DNA of 64,000 nucleotides from positions 1 to 64,000 of the forward strand of contig JACKAZ010000013.1 in the NCBI GenBank assembly GCA_020634795.1, read 5' to 3'. A program made the position numbers and the translations under genes. The DNA comes from Ardenticatenales bacterium. Lineage in GTDB: Bacteria; Chloroflexota; Anaerolineae; Ardenticatenales; Ardenticatenaceae. Under the pieces are notes generated by a model. That model ran no database searches, was not told where the DNA came from, and saw only the letters and a program-made list of their open reading frames with translations. Positions 42,601-50,289 of this stretch are shown piece after piece (the stretch's first letter is position 1; the number at the start of each line of letters is the position of its first letter).

Positions 42601-42925
42601 CAGCACGGCGCTGCTGATGGTCCGCTTCCACGAGCTGCGCATCGGCGACGGCCTGTCCAGCGCCACCGCACTACGTCGGGCGCAGCAATGGCTCCGCGAT
42701 TTGACGTTGGAAGGGCTGGCCACGTATTTGGCGGCGCATAAAGCATTGCTCGACGCCCAACGTGCGGGCGCGGGTCGGCGCATGGCAATCACGCTCTACA
42801 ACCAAGGACAGGATTTCTTGATTGAAGAAGAGGAGAAACAACATCAGCCCAACCACCAGCCCTTCGCCGATCCTTATTTCTGGGCGGGTTTTGCCTACTA
42901 TGGTCTGCTGGAAGGGAGCAATTGA
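39626..42925 (+). CDS. CpXC-TPR-CHAT protease
   Basis: A 1099-residue protein. The N-terminus (about 1-80) is a CpXC-like zinc domain with CPDCGLDFDFEL and a second pair in TCPNGH. A helical linker follows. At about 255-430 are TPR-type repeats, three of them nearly identical (DSPDLPARLNNLG...RYARSGNVADLD). The C-terminal CHAT domain, a caspase-like peptidase, has catalytic His909 in AHFACHGQF and Cys953 in LSACQTA, and ends in a GLPAGFLQAGVPAVVGTLWSV block. The catalytic pair is intact. Homologues act as partner-activated proteases, for example with type III-E CRISPR effectors. No CRISPR is near. Its stop overlaps the next CHAT gene by one base. Confidence 0.9.
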   Translation: MTTSLSQRHPLTCPDCGLDFDFELWRVIDVEQRPDLLARVRDGSLHVATCPNGHTTLVDAPLLLYRPSADPALLFSPAQQTTTEQDQEQAQSLVAWLRDALGDAWQAAWLGDGLRAVPRPLLGTALDEGVEAAMQQMAAQRQAQMPAEVREILQAAVESGITITSQEELDAFLQSRPELMEKLAEAMASANSGPTVPAEFRDDLQAAQEGEQHYVRRGEAAGLEEAAQAWQRIVESPRFAESDERFQLAVMNNAGGIFLRRYWRGGQIADLDQALGLWEQAVSRTRNANPDSPDLPGFLNNLGNGLRDRYARRGNVAELDGALQAYHEAVDRTRNANPDSPDLPARLNNLGTGLRDRYARSGNVADLDEAIRVYQQAVQRTPADSPDLPARLNNLGNGLRDRYARSGNVADLDKAVARYRQACTRASEVNPSHALTTSQRWGRWSSERSAWEEATEAFGYGIQAIDHLFRIQLTRDDKSSWLKEAQGIHGHAAFAHAKLGQAQQAVTALERGRARMVGEALARDRADLSALEDDHAERVTAYYAAVARIQTLQDPNAPITDRLAAGEAAQRAMDEAIQRIRRVDGYERFLDEPRYDEVRAVVPQGQPLLYLATTPQGSVALLVHTEAETPEILWGDLTEDQLNAYLLRRDAAGNVTGGYLVGQLADSGQLRVALNDEALSTIGASLLAPVSDRLKAISATGVTLIASGRLGLLPLHATPYDGTRTLLDDFDVAYAPSALVLGSLQREATQRRHAQPYVVGVGNPLPDHATALAVQRRLQGQRKALAAWQAALGQRPATDNDAQGSGTAATVARLIALCDGSPHALLHEGRLLRQAILAAAINGQAEIALALWQIAAQLPASLPNAHAELSSVGTLFAADQQWLFYEQDATLDALWAALPHATVAHFACHGQFRADAPLESSLLLSGEGLTVQKLLNDRDGRLAKLRLAVLSACQTAITDIQNVPDEMVGLPAGFLQAGVPAVVGTLWSVADLSTALLMVRFHELRIGDGLSSATALRRAQQWLRDLTLEGLATYLAAHKALLDAQRAGAGRRMAITLYNQGQDFLIEEEEKQHQPNHQPFADPYFWAGFAYYGLLEGSN
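40475..40910 (+). repeat. in-gene tandem repeat coding for the TPR units
   Basis: Three copies of a 135-144 base unit (landmarks GACTCGCCCGA at 40496, 40640 and 40775) with very high nucleotide identity. Unit length can vary by whole codons, keeping the frame. The identity at third positions points to recent duplication or gene conversion. Confidence 0.8.
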
Positions 42926-44889
42926 TGAGCGCGATCAATCCGACGATGGCGGCACTTTTCGCCACTTGGGAAGAGTTACCGGATCAAGTGGGCCAGCAAT
43001 GGCAATCCCTCGAACCGAGGCTGCGGACCTTCAAAGATGCCTATGCCGACGCGGCGACCCACGAGGCCCGCGAATGGGTCGTGGCAGACATGCGCGACTA
43101 TCTGAGCAAACATGCTCCCGCCCTTCTCGCCTTCCTTGTGCGGAAAGGCCAAGAGCTAACCAGCAGTGACACGCCCCGCTCATTCGGCGACCTCGGGTCG
43201 CTGGGCGGCCACGAATCGACACGGGGACCAACGCGCAGTTGGGAGACCTCGGACAACCAAGCGCCGTCCGAAGCGGCCCTGATGACCCGCTACACCGACA
43301 TCGCATGTCCCAGCCGCGTGTCGATCAGCAAGCCGCGCTTCGTTGTGGTGGTGCGGCTCACCATCAGCCCGCAGGTCGGCAGCGCCGACATCCAGCGCGT
43401 CAGCGTTCAGGCCGATGTGCCGGTGACGGTGCGCCTTCGCGCGCCCGACTTCGATTGGCCGCCCGGCAGCGCCGCCGAGCAGGTGATCCACATGCCCGCC
43501 GACAGCGACAGCAACGCCGCGACCTTCGATCTGCGGCCACGCACCATCGGCCACTTCGGGCTGCGCGTCGACTTCATCCAGCGCGGTCAATACATCGGAT
43601 CGGCCAGCGCCACGGTCGAGGTCACCTCGATCGAACAGCCCGCCGACGACAGCGTGCCCCGCACCTTCACTCCCCTGCACTTCCCCGATTACGGCGACAC
43701 GCCGCCGCCCGACCGTGTGCTTTATGTCGATTACCATGCACCGAGCCAGCGGCTGCGCTTCGAGCTGGACGTGGCCGACGGGCCGACCCACTATTTTGAG
43801 CAGCCATTGACCGAAGCGCCGACCGCCTTCATGAATCGCTACTACGAGAACCTGAATCAACTCGTTTACGGTTACGATCCCGCCAGCAAAGCGTTGCTGA
43901 ACGTCGACCAAGCGGTTGACGAAAACGAAATCGACGAATCGTGGGCCGAGATTGGCCGCACCTTGTGGCAAACGTTGATTCCCACACGGATGAAGGCGCT
44001 GTACGATGCGGAGCGGGCGCAGTGGCACGACAGCAGCCTGCTGATCGTCTCTTACGAGCCGACAATCCCGTGGGAGCTGATCCTTCCCTATGATCGCAAT
44101 TGGCCCGGCAGCGGGGACGACGATGGCACATGGTGTGAAACGATGCGGCTCACCCGCTGGCTGCACAGCGACCAGCACCGCGAGGCGAACCCGCAAGGGC
44201 CGCCCGCCACGCTCTCCTTCGCACGCTACGGCGTGACGGCCCCGAGCTATAAGACGCTGAACAATCTGCCCTACACCCACCATGAAGCGAAGAAGTTAAG
44301 GAAGGTATTCAAGGAACAGGGCTTCACGGATGTCGGCCCAGAAGAGACATCGCGTCCGGCCATTCGCCGCTTCTTGCGCGAAGCTGACTACAACCTCTTT
44401 CACATTGCGGCACACGGAACCTTCTTGACGGCGGATGGCACGCCCGCCCCCGCCCTTCTTGCCGGGAACGCCGTCGCCCGATCATCGTGGCGCTTCTGGA
44501 AACGGGAGCAGATCGAAGCCGATCTACCGGTAGGGCCAGCTAGCTTCAATCACGGGCAAATCGAAAGGAAGCTGGCGTCGGAACGGCCCCTCTTCTTTTT
44601 CAATGCGTGCGAGGTGGGGCGGCTGGGCTGGGGGCTGACGGGGCTGGAGGGCTGGGCCGAGACGCTCGTCACAAAGGGAGCGTCCGCTTTCATCGGGCCG
44701 CTCTGGGTCGCTAACGACGCCTGTGCGTGCCAATTCAGCCTTGCCTTCTATGAAGCGATGTTGGCGGGCCAGACGTTGGCGGAGGCGACGCGGGCGGCGC
44801 GGCGCGCCGCCAAGCGGGCGGGCGAACCGACATGGCTCGCCTACAGCGTCTATGGCCACCCCAACGCGCGGCTCGCGGGGGCAGGGTAA
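42925..44889 (+). CDS. second CHAT-domain protease with a beta-rich middle region
   Basis: A 654-residue protein. Residues about 1-85 are helical (WEELPDQVGQQWQSLEPRL), perhaps an effector-association domain. Residues about 125-235 form a beta-sandwich-like region (RFVVVVRLTISPQVGSADIQ). Residues about 245-450 are unassigned. The C-terminal CHAT domain has His497 in FHIAAHGTF and Cys562 in FFNACEVG, with GLEGWAETLVTKGASAFIGP after it. It starts at the ATG that overlaps the TPR-CHAT stop (TGATG), so the two are made in fixed ratio. It may be the substrate, activator or relay partner of the first protease. The exact middle-domain family is not certain. Confidence 0.85.
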   Translation: MSAINPTMAALFATWEELPDQVGQQWQSLEPRLRTFKDAYADAATHEAREWVVADMRDYLSKHAPALLAFLVRKGQELTSSDTPRSFGDLGSLGGHESTRGPTRSWETSDNQAPSEAALMTRYTDIACPSRVSISKPRFVVVVRLTISPQVGSADIQRVSVQADVPVTVRLRAPDFDWPPGSAAEQVIHMPADSDSNAATFDLRPRTIGHFGLRVDFIQRGQYIGSASATVEVTSIEQPADDSVPRTFTPLHFPDYGDTPPPDRVLYVDYHAPSQRLRFELDVADGPTHYFEQPLTEAPTAFMNRYYENLNQLVYGYDPASKALLNVDQAVDENEIDESWAEIGRTLWQTLIPTRMKALYDAERAQWHDSSLLIVSYEPTIPWELILPYDRNWPGSGDDDGTWCETMRLTRWLHSDQHREANPQGPPATLSFARYGVTAPSYKTLNNLPYTHHEAKKLRKVFKEQGFTDVGPEETSRPAIRRFLREADYNLFHIAAHGTFLTADGTPAPALLAGNAVARSSWRFWKREQIEADLPVGPASFNHGQIERKLASERPLFFFNACEVGRLGWGLTGLEGWAETLVTKGASAFIGPLWVANDACACQFSLAFYEAMLAGQTLAEATRAARRAAKRAGEPTWLAYSVYGHPNARLAGAG

Positions 44890-45788
44890 GGCTGCCCCCG
44901 ACATAGGCTCACCATAAGCGCTTTAGTCACCCAGTGTGACGAGGGCAGAGAAGGCCTCAACAGGAGGGGTTGCCATCGATTTCGGACGGTTCTCTTTGCG
45001 TTGCGTCAAAGCTCCCAGCTCAGTGCTACGCATCAGCACCCCCGTGGTTATTGAGGCGGGCAACCACAAGGGTTGCCCCTACCGCGCCGCGCTATTTCCT
45101 TGTTTTTCCCATTGCCCTGTAGGGGCGGGCCTTGTGCCCGCCCGCCTCGCCCATCAACCGTTGATTAATACGACGCTCTGGCGTTTTTCCCATTGCCCTG
45201 TAGGGGCGGGCCTTGTGCCCGCCCGCCTCGCCCATCAACAGTTGATTATGCGACGCTCTGGCGTTTTTTCCCATTGCCCTGTAGGGGCGGGCCTTGTGCC
45301 CGCCCGCCTCGCCCATCAACAGGTGATTGATGCGACGCTCTGGCGTTTTTCCCCACTGCCCTGTAGGGGCGGGCCTTGTGCCCGCCCGCTTCGCCCATCA
45401 ACAGGTGATTGGTGCGACGCTCTGGCGTTTTTCCCATTGCCCTGTAGGGGCGGGCCTTGTGCCCGCCCGCCTCGCCCATCAACAGGTGATTGATGCGACG
45501 CTCTATCAACGCAAAGCGTCACCGCTTGCTATAAAGGCCACGTGATCGGCACGGCATTCGCCAATTTCACGTCAGAGAAAGCGGACTTGTTCGCGAGATG
45601 TCGCGGAAATGGAGCACGCCCTTCACGTTGCCCACATGGCCCGCAATTGCACCGCGCCGCCTTTTTGCAATGCGACCCATCGCACCCCACTGCGAGATTT
45701 CTCGTTTCGCGGAGTTCCTCTGAGGCAGCCCTCCACACGACATGACGTATGGGGGGCCGGATGTGTGCTCGTTCCCACGCTTGAACGC
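44890..45788. repeat. intergenic region with five tandem 81-base repeats
   Basis: The array covers 45102-45504. Each unit reads CCCATTGCCCTGTAGGGGCG, GGCCTTGTGCCCGCCCGCCT, CGCCCATCAAC...TGATT, and CGACGCTCTGGCGTTTTT. Unit starts are at 45108, 45189, 45270, 45352 and 45433. The hairpin GGGCGGGC/GCCCGCCC within is shared with single copies near 35.6 and 37.0 kb. The rest of the stretch (44890-45101 and 45505-45788) shows no supported gene. Confidence 0.85.
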
Positions 45789-47189
45789 TTACGGCGACGT
45801 TCCGAGGGGGAGGAAGGAGCGGTAGATCGCTTGATACTGCCAGACGTCGGCGGTGGCGCGGTCGTCGCTGCGACCACCCACCACCAGCAGATAGGGGTCA
45901 CGGGCGACGAGCGCCGCGTCGTCGGGGAGCGGAAGGTCGTCGGGGGTGGTGAGGGGCCGCCAGTCGCCCTGCGGCCCCCGCTCCAGCAGCGCCCCATCGT
46001 CGAGGAGGTACAGCGCCGTGCCGAGGGTGGCGCTGCGCGGGTGGGCGATGGGGTCGGGCAAGGGCGCTTCATCGCGAATCTCAGCGCTGAGTGGGTCGAA
46101 GTAGAGCACCTCGTCCAGCGCTGCGCCCTCGTCGCTCTGCCCCCCGACGATCACAATGCCATCTTCCAGCGCAGCCGCCGCGCTGTCGGTGCGGGGCGAG
46201 GGCAATTCACCAACGGGTTCCCAGCCGTCACTGCCCGCCGCCAGCCGATAGATCGTGGTCTGCGCCACCGTGCCATCGGTTCCCCCAAAAAGGAAGAGGT
46301 CACCCTCGAACGCCGCCACGGCGGCGCGTGCCAGCGGCGTGGGGAGCGGGATACCGCTCATCCACTCGTCGCCATCCGGATCGTACTGTTGCAGCTCCGC
46401 GACGACTGTGCCCGACGCATCCACCCCACCCACCACGACCAGTTGGCCGGACACCACCGCTGCCGCCGCATCGCCGACTGCGGTGGGCAGGGGGGCGGCC
46501 GGCTCCCAGCGGCCCACCGACTCGTCGTAGCGCCACATGTCGACGCTGAGCGAGTCGCCGTTGCGACCGCCGAGCAGCAGCAGGTCGCTCTGGGCGGTCA
46601 GCGCCCACGCGCCGCTGCGGGGCGCGGGCAACTTGGCTAGTGGTTCCCACCGCTGGGGGGCCACCGCGACGACGGTGGCGGGTTTGGCGGGCGCTTCGGC
46701 AGCGGGGGGGCGGAGCCACATCACAACGAGCAAGCCCAGCAGCACCAGCGACAGCGTGCCGAGCGCGATGCCCAGCCAGGGGGGCATCGTTCGGCGCGGG
46801 GGGGCAGCGTCGGCCCGCGCGGGCGGCAACGGGGTCGGCACGGCCTGCTCAACGGGTGGGCGCGGCCTGTCCAGCGCCTCCGCCGTGTGGGGCGATGGGG
46901 ACGGCGTCGCCGTGGCGATGGAGTCCGCCTCGTCTTCCCCATCGTCGAGCGGCGGGACGCCGGTTTCGGGCGCACGCTCGTCCTCCATCAGCCCGTCCTG
47001 CAACGCCACCGCCACCGCCTCCGTCCGCGACGAGACGCCCATCTTTTCATAGATGTTGCGCAGATGGCTTTTGACCGTGTTGGGGCTGATATCCAGCGCT
47101 TTGGCGATCTGCCGATTGGTAGACCCCTTCACCAACTCGGTCAGGAGTTCGATTTCGCGGTCGCTCAGCGGGGGGGGGCTATCTTCCAT
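45789..47189 (-). CDS. membrane protein with a LuxR-type helix-turn-helix and kelch propeller
   Basis: A 466-residue protein. Residues 8-66 are a LuxR/GerE DNA-binding domain (LSDREIELLTELVKGSTNRQ and SPNTVKSHLRNIYEKMGVSS). A Pro/Ala/Asp-rich linker follows, then one membrane helix at about 137-159 (WLGIALGTLSLVLLGLLVV), then an outer kelch beta-propeller with about five blades (DLLLLGGRNGDS, QLVVVGGVDASG, DLFLFGGTDGT, GIVIVGGQSDEG). It looks like a one-component transmembrane regulator whose propeller senses an outside ligand. The ATG at 47189 has AGGA seven bases upstream. Confidence 0.9.
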   Translation of the reverse strand: MEDSPPPLSDREIELLTELVKGSTNRQIAKALDISPNTVKSHLRNIYEKMGVSSRTEAVAVALQDGLMEDERAPETGVPPLDDGEDEADSIATATPSPSPHTAEALDRPRPPVEQAVPTPLPPARADAAPPRRTMPPWLGIALGTLSLVLLGLLVVMWLRPPAAEAPAKPATVVAVAPQRWEPLAKLPAPRSGAWALTAQSDLLLLGGRNGDSLSVDMWRYDESVGRWEPAAPLPTAVGDAAAAVVSGQLVVVGGVDASGTVVAELQQYDPDGDEWMSGIPLPTPLARAAVAAFEGDLFLFGGTDGTVAQTTIYRLAAGSDGWEPVGELPSPRTDSAAAALEDGIVIVGGQSDEGAALDEVLYFDPLSAEIRDEAPLPDPIAHPRSATLGTALYLLDDGALLERGPQGDWRPLTTPDDLPLPDDAALVARDPYLLVVGGRSDDRATADVWQYQAIYRSFLPLGTSP

Positions 47190-47705
47190 CGGATGTCCTG
47201 GGGGATTCTCTCTCGACGGCAGATTATGACATGAGCTTAGTTGATGACCAAGCCATTTCAACGCAGAACGCAGAACGCAGATGAGAGCGGCTTGATTTTC
47301 AGGTGAGGGGCTATTGCGGTGGTTGCTGGCTGTTGGGGCGCGGGTGAACGCAGAGCAGTTAACGCAGAACGGGGATGAGAGCGGCTTGATTTTCAGGTAA
47401 GGGGCTATTGCGGTGGTTGCTGGCTGTTGGGGCGCTGGTGAACGCAGAGCAGTTAACGCAGAACGCAGATGAGAGCGGCTTGATTTTCAGGTAAGGGGCT
47501 ATTGCGGTGGTTGCTGGCTGTTGGGGCGCTGGTGAATGCAGAGCAAACCCGTAGCGCTCAAGCGTTGAAGCAATCCGCCCATGCACCATGCACCATGCAC
47601 CATGCACCATTCCGCCCAAACTCCCCACCCCACAAAATTTCCCAATCCGCCCTCTATCGCCTATCATGAATCGTACAAATGTGCGAATTTTCGGGGAGGA
47701 TGAGG
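47190..47705. repeat. three 94-base tandem repeats and CACCATG block
   Basis: Three units with landmark ATGAGAGCGGCTTGATTTTC at 47281, 47375 and 47469 form a 94-base tandem repeat (about 47259-47551). Each carries GAACGCAGAGCAGTTAACGC, a member of the dispersed GCAGAGC family. At 47579-47609 lie four CATGCACC units. No gene is seen in this stretch. Confidence 0.85.
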
Positions 47706-48098
47706 ATGATTGACGCCCGTACGATTCTGGAACAACATGCCGTCACGTTGAGTGCGTTGCAACGTGGGGGACTGAAGCGAGGGGTGGGCCGCGCCCCCGA
47801 CAGCGACGACGATCTGCTCGATTCGATTCAGGGCCACTGGGAAATGGAGCAGCGGCTGATCAAGCGCGTGCTGCGTGAATCGGGCGATGTCGAGGTGCAG
47901 TTGGCGACGATGCGGAGCCGAACGGAGGGGTTCATCGACAAATACCCCGAACGGCGCGGCTGGCAGGACCAAGAGGGCACCTTCTGGGATGCCCAGCGGG
48001 TGCTGGACGCGATCGACAAACTGACGGAAGAGATCGAGACACGTCAGGCCGAGGACGAGAGCTTCGACGATTTCGACGAGGCGTACTTCGAGGAATAA
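47706..48098 (+). CDS. uncharacterised acidic protein
   Basis: A 130-residue, mostly helical, highly charged protein ending in FDDFDEAYFEE. The N-terminus MIDARTILEQHAVTLSALQR and the central LIKRVLRESGDVEVQLATMR look like helices of a small bundle. The ATG at 47706 is chosen because GGGGAGG lies six bases before it; an ATG at 47700 overlaps that site. The cupin gene follows after three bases. Family not recognised. Confidence 0.65.
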   Translation: MIDARTILEQHAVTLSALQRGGLKRGVGRAPDSDDDLLDSIQGHWEMEQRLIKRVLRESGDVEVQLATMRSRTEGFIDKYPERRGWQDQEGTFWDAQRVLDAIDKLTEEIETRQAEDESFDDFDEAYFEE

Positions 48099-48101
48099 GC
48101 G

Positions 48102-48524
48102 ATGAAAATCACCCTTGCCGATCGCAGCGCCTTCACCGCGGACGATGGCCATCGTGTGCGTGAGATGGTCGGCTTGCCGACGATGAACGTCGAGAAGTAC
48201 AGCGTCGCGCACGTCGTGGCGCCCGCTGGCTCGACCGGCACCACGCGCGTCAACCAGTTCGACGAAATCTTGTTGGTCATCGCAGGTCGCGGAACTGCCA
48301 CGCTGGATCATGCCGAGTACGAGCTTGGCCCGAACGATCTGCTCCTTTTGCCCGCCGGGACGCGCTATACCGTGAGTGCGGACGCGGCGGCTCCGCTGGA
48401 GATGTGGGCACTCTGTGTGCCAGCCTTTCGCCCCGAGTGGAGCCAGCAAGGGAGCGCGCGCCGCGATTGGCGCGACTACCAAACGCCGCGCGGCGCGGAT
48501 CGCTTGCGCCCTTCGAATTCATAA
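48102..48524 (+). CDS. cupin-domain protein
   Basis: 140 residues with a single cupin barrel: a first motif region NQFDEILLVIAGRGTATLD and a second motif LGPNDLLLLPAGTRYTVS. The usual metal histidines (HxH) are replaced (NQFDE), so metal binding is doubtful. It may bind a small ligand or act as a non-enzymatic sensor. It directly follows the acidic protein gene, likely in one operon. Substrate unknown. Confidence 0.8.
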   Translation: MKITLADRSAFTADDGHRVREMVGLPTMNVEKYSVAHVVAPAGSTGTTRVNQFDEILLVIAGRGTATLDHAEYELGPNDLLLLPAGTRYTVSADAAAPLEMWALCVPAFRPEWSQQGSARRDWRDYQTPRGADRLRPSNS

Positions 48525-48576
48525 CCGGCGTCAACTGCGGAAAGCGTTCGTGATGGCGGCGGCGCTGCGCAGATAG

Positions 48577-48780
48577 AGCCGTCATGCGCTGAGGCGCACC
48601 ACGGAGAATGAAAGTAACGCATGACGATGTGTGGGTGTGCTGCCTGGCAAAGCAGTGCCCTATCAACGGGGCAACCAAGGTCAGATGTTCTATGCCCCAT
48701 TCTCCACGCCGTGGTTGTGGGGAGCGACCGTTAGACGGCGCGACGACGCTCACGAACCGGTTGATTTTCAGGGCGGAGTG
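48577..48780 (+). repeat. 200 bp dispersed repeat, copy upstream of recA
   Basis: Starts AGCCGTCATGCGCTGAGGCG and ends CCGGTTGATTTTCAGGGCGG. The reverse complement recurs at 51056-51258 with roughly four of five bases equal. A short frame within translates to DDVWVC and CGERPLDGATTLTN, but it is not conserved between copies in a way that suggests coding. Rest of 48525-49089: no gene other than the recA promoter. Confidence 0.75.
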
Positions 48781-48980
48781 CATGGCTCGTCGATAAGGTG
48801 CTTATGGACGTGATGTTGCACAGCGCCAAACCGAGCCGCGGATGAGCGGCTCATCGCCCAACCCAAGGCATCGTTTTTCCGTTCCCCTGCCGAAAAGCTT
48901 CATGTTTCCTCCACTTCGTCCCAAATCGGCAATCCCGCGCCGTTTCTGTCGCAGCCCCATGTTATAGTTGCCACACTTTA

Positions 48981-49024
48981 CTATTGTAAACAACAGTTGA
49001 CAATAGGTCGTGAATGGGTATACT
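48981..49024 (+). promoter_or_regulatory. recA promoter with an overlapping inverted-repeat operator
   Basis: TTGACA (48997-49002), 16 bases and TATACT (49019-49024). The inverted repeat CTATTGT (48981-48987) and ACAATAG (49000-49006) overlaps the -35 box, and a further GTAAACAATTGTGAAG lies near 49045. The position fits SOS repression by a LexA-type protein, but the sequence is neither the E. coli nor the B. subtilis SOS box. Confidence 0.55.
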
Positions 49025-49089
49025 ATGCCCATACGAGTGGCGATGGTAAACAATTGTGAAGTCAGAGATGGCTGATCCAGGAGGAGCAG

Positions 49090-50157
49090 ATGGCAAAGGC
49101 AGACAAGAGCAAGGATAAGGCGTTAGAGGCGACGATGTCGCAGTTGCACAAGCGTTTTGGCGACGGCTCGATCATGAAGTTGGGGCAAGCGCCGGAGATG
49201 GTGGTGGAGGCGATCCCCACCGGCTCGATCGGCCTTGACTTGGCATTGGGCATCGGTGGGGTACCCCGTGGCCGCATCACCGAGATTTACGGGCCGGAAT
49301 CCTCCGGTAAAACGACACTCTGTCAGCATATCATCGCGGAAGCGCAGAAGATGGGCGGCACCTGCGCCTTTGTCGATGTCGAGCATGCGCTCGACCCCAT
49401 CTATGCCGCCCGCATCGGCGTGGATGTGGACGATCTCTACATTTCGCAGCCGGACACTGGCGAGCAGGCGTTGGAGATCGCCGAAGCGCTGATCCGTTCC
49501 GGTGCGATCGATGTGGTGGTGATCGACTCGGTGGCGGCATTGGTGCCCCGTGCCGAGATCGAGGGTGAAATGGGCGATTCGCACGTGGGCTTGCAGGCGC
49601 GATTGATGAGCCAAGCCCTGCGTAAATTGGCGGGCGCGGTCAAGAAATCCAACTGCTGCCTCATCTTCACCAACCAGATCCGTATGAAGATCGGCGTCCT
49701 TTTCGGCAGCCCTGAGACCACTTCCGGGGGGCAGGCGCTCAAGTTCTACTCCTCGGTCCGCATGGAGATTCGCGGGGGCGCACCGATCCGAAGCGGCAAC
49801 GACGACCTCGGTCGCCGCGCCAAGGTGAAGGTGAAGAAGAATAAGGTCGCACCGCCCTTCAAGGTCGCCGAATTCGACATCATGTACAACGAGGGCATCT
49901 CGGTGGAAGGCGATGTGTTGGATGTGGCGACTGAGATGGAGATCATCGACAAACGCGGTGCCTACTACTCGCTGGGGGATGAGCGGTTGGGCCAAGGGCG
50001 CGAAAATGCTAAGCAGTATCTGCGCGACAACCCGCAAACGTTGCGCACTATCGAAAACTTGGTGCGCGAAGCGGCCAACCTCCCGCTGAAGGCCGATATC
50101 GTGGGGACGACGGAGACCCCCAACGGCATGGAAGTCGAAGAATTAGAGCTGGTATAG
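49090..50157 (+). CDS. recA: recombinase RecA
   Basis: 355 residues. The ATPase that forms filaments on single-stranded DNA and drives homologous recombination and the SOS response. Walker A GPESSGKT lies at 68-75; the DNA loops L1/L2 include FTNQIRMKIGVLFGSPETT-type sequence. The conserved start of the core is KRFGDGSIMKLGQAP. AGGAGGAG stands before the ATG. Monocistronic, with its own terminator. Confidence 0.99.
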   Translation: MAKADKSKDKALEATMSQLHKRFGDGSIMKLGQAPEMVVEAIPTGSIGLDLALGIGGVPRGRITEIYGPESSGKTTLCQHIIAEAQKMGGTCAFVDVEHALDPIYAARIGVDVDDLYISQPDTGEQALEIAEALIRSGAIDVVVIDSVAALVPRAEIEGEMGDSHVGLQARLMSQALRKLAGAVKKSNCCLIFTNQIRMKIGVLFGSPETTSGGQALKFYSSVRMEIRGGAPIRSGNDDLGRRAKVKVKKNKVAPPFKVAEFDIMYNEGISVEGDVLDVATEMEIIDKRGAYYSLGDERLGQGRENAKQYLRDNPQTLRTIENLVREAANLPLKADIVGTTETPNGMEVEELELV

Positions 50158-50180
50158 CTAAAACGATCCGTTGAGAAGGT

Positions 50181-50221
50181 GCCACGAGGGGTAATGATTC
50201 CCTCGTGGCGCTTTCTTTTTG
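50181..50221 (+). terminator. rho-independent terminator of recA
   Basis: Stem GCCACGAGGG/CCCTCGTGGC with a nine-base loop, then CTTTCTTTTT. Confidence 0.85.
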
Positions 50222-50222
50222 T

Positions 50223-50250
50223 TTGCTGCTGCACGCTTTCTCGGTATGAT
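50223..50250 (+). promoter_or_regulatory. promoter of the phosphoribosyltransferase gene
   Basis: TTGCTG (50223-50228), 16 bases and TATGAT (50245-50250), about 40 bases before the ATG. Confidence 0.5.
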
Positions 50251-50289
50251 GGGTATCCGTAACGCTAAGCCAGATCCGAGGGCCTGACG

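Noticed and set aside
44936..45493. A 185-codon frame across the 81-base repeats
   Set aside because: Repeats are 81 bases, a multiple of three, so the frame stays open by chance; the translated text (GAGLVPARLAHQ) is repeat-derived.
45102..45504. Five regular repeats, at first sight like a CRISPR array
   Set aside because: Units are 81 bases and alike over their full length, with no unique spacers, and no cas genes are near.
48601..48796. A 62-codon frame with some likeness to a frame in the inverted copy at 51.1-51.25 kb
   Set aside because: The likeness comes from the shared DNA repeat; insertions between the copies are not multiples of three, so it is not coding.
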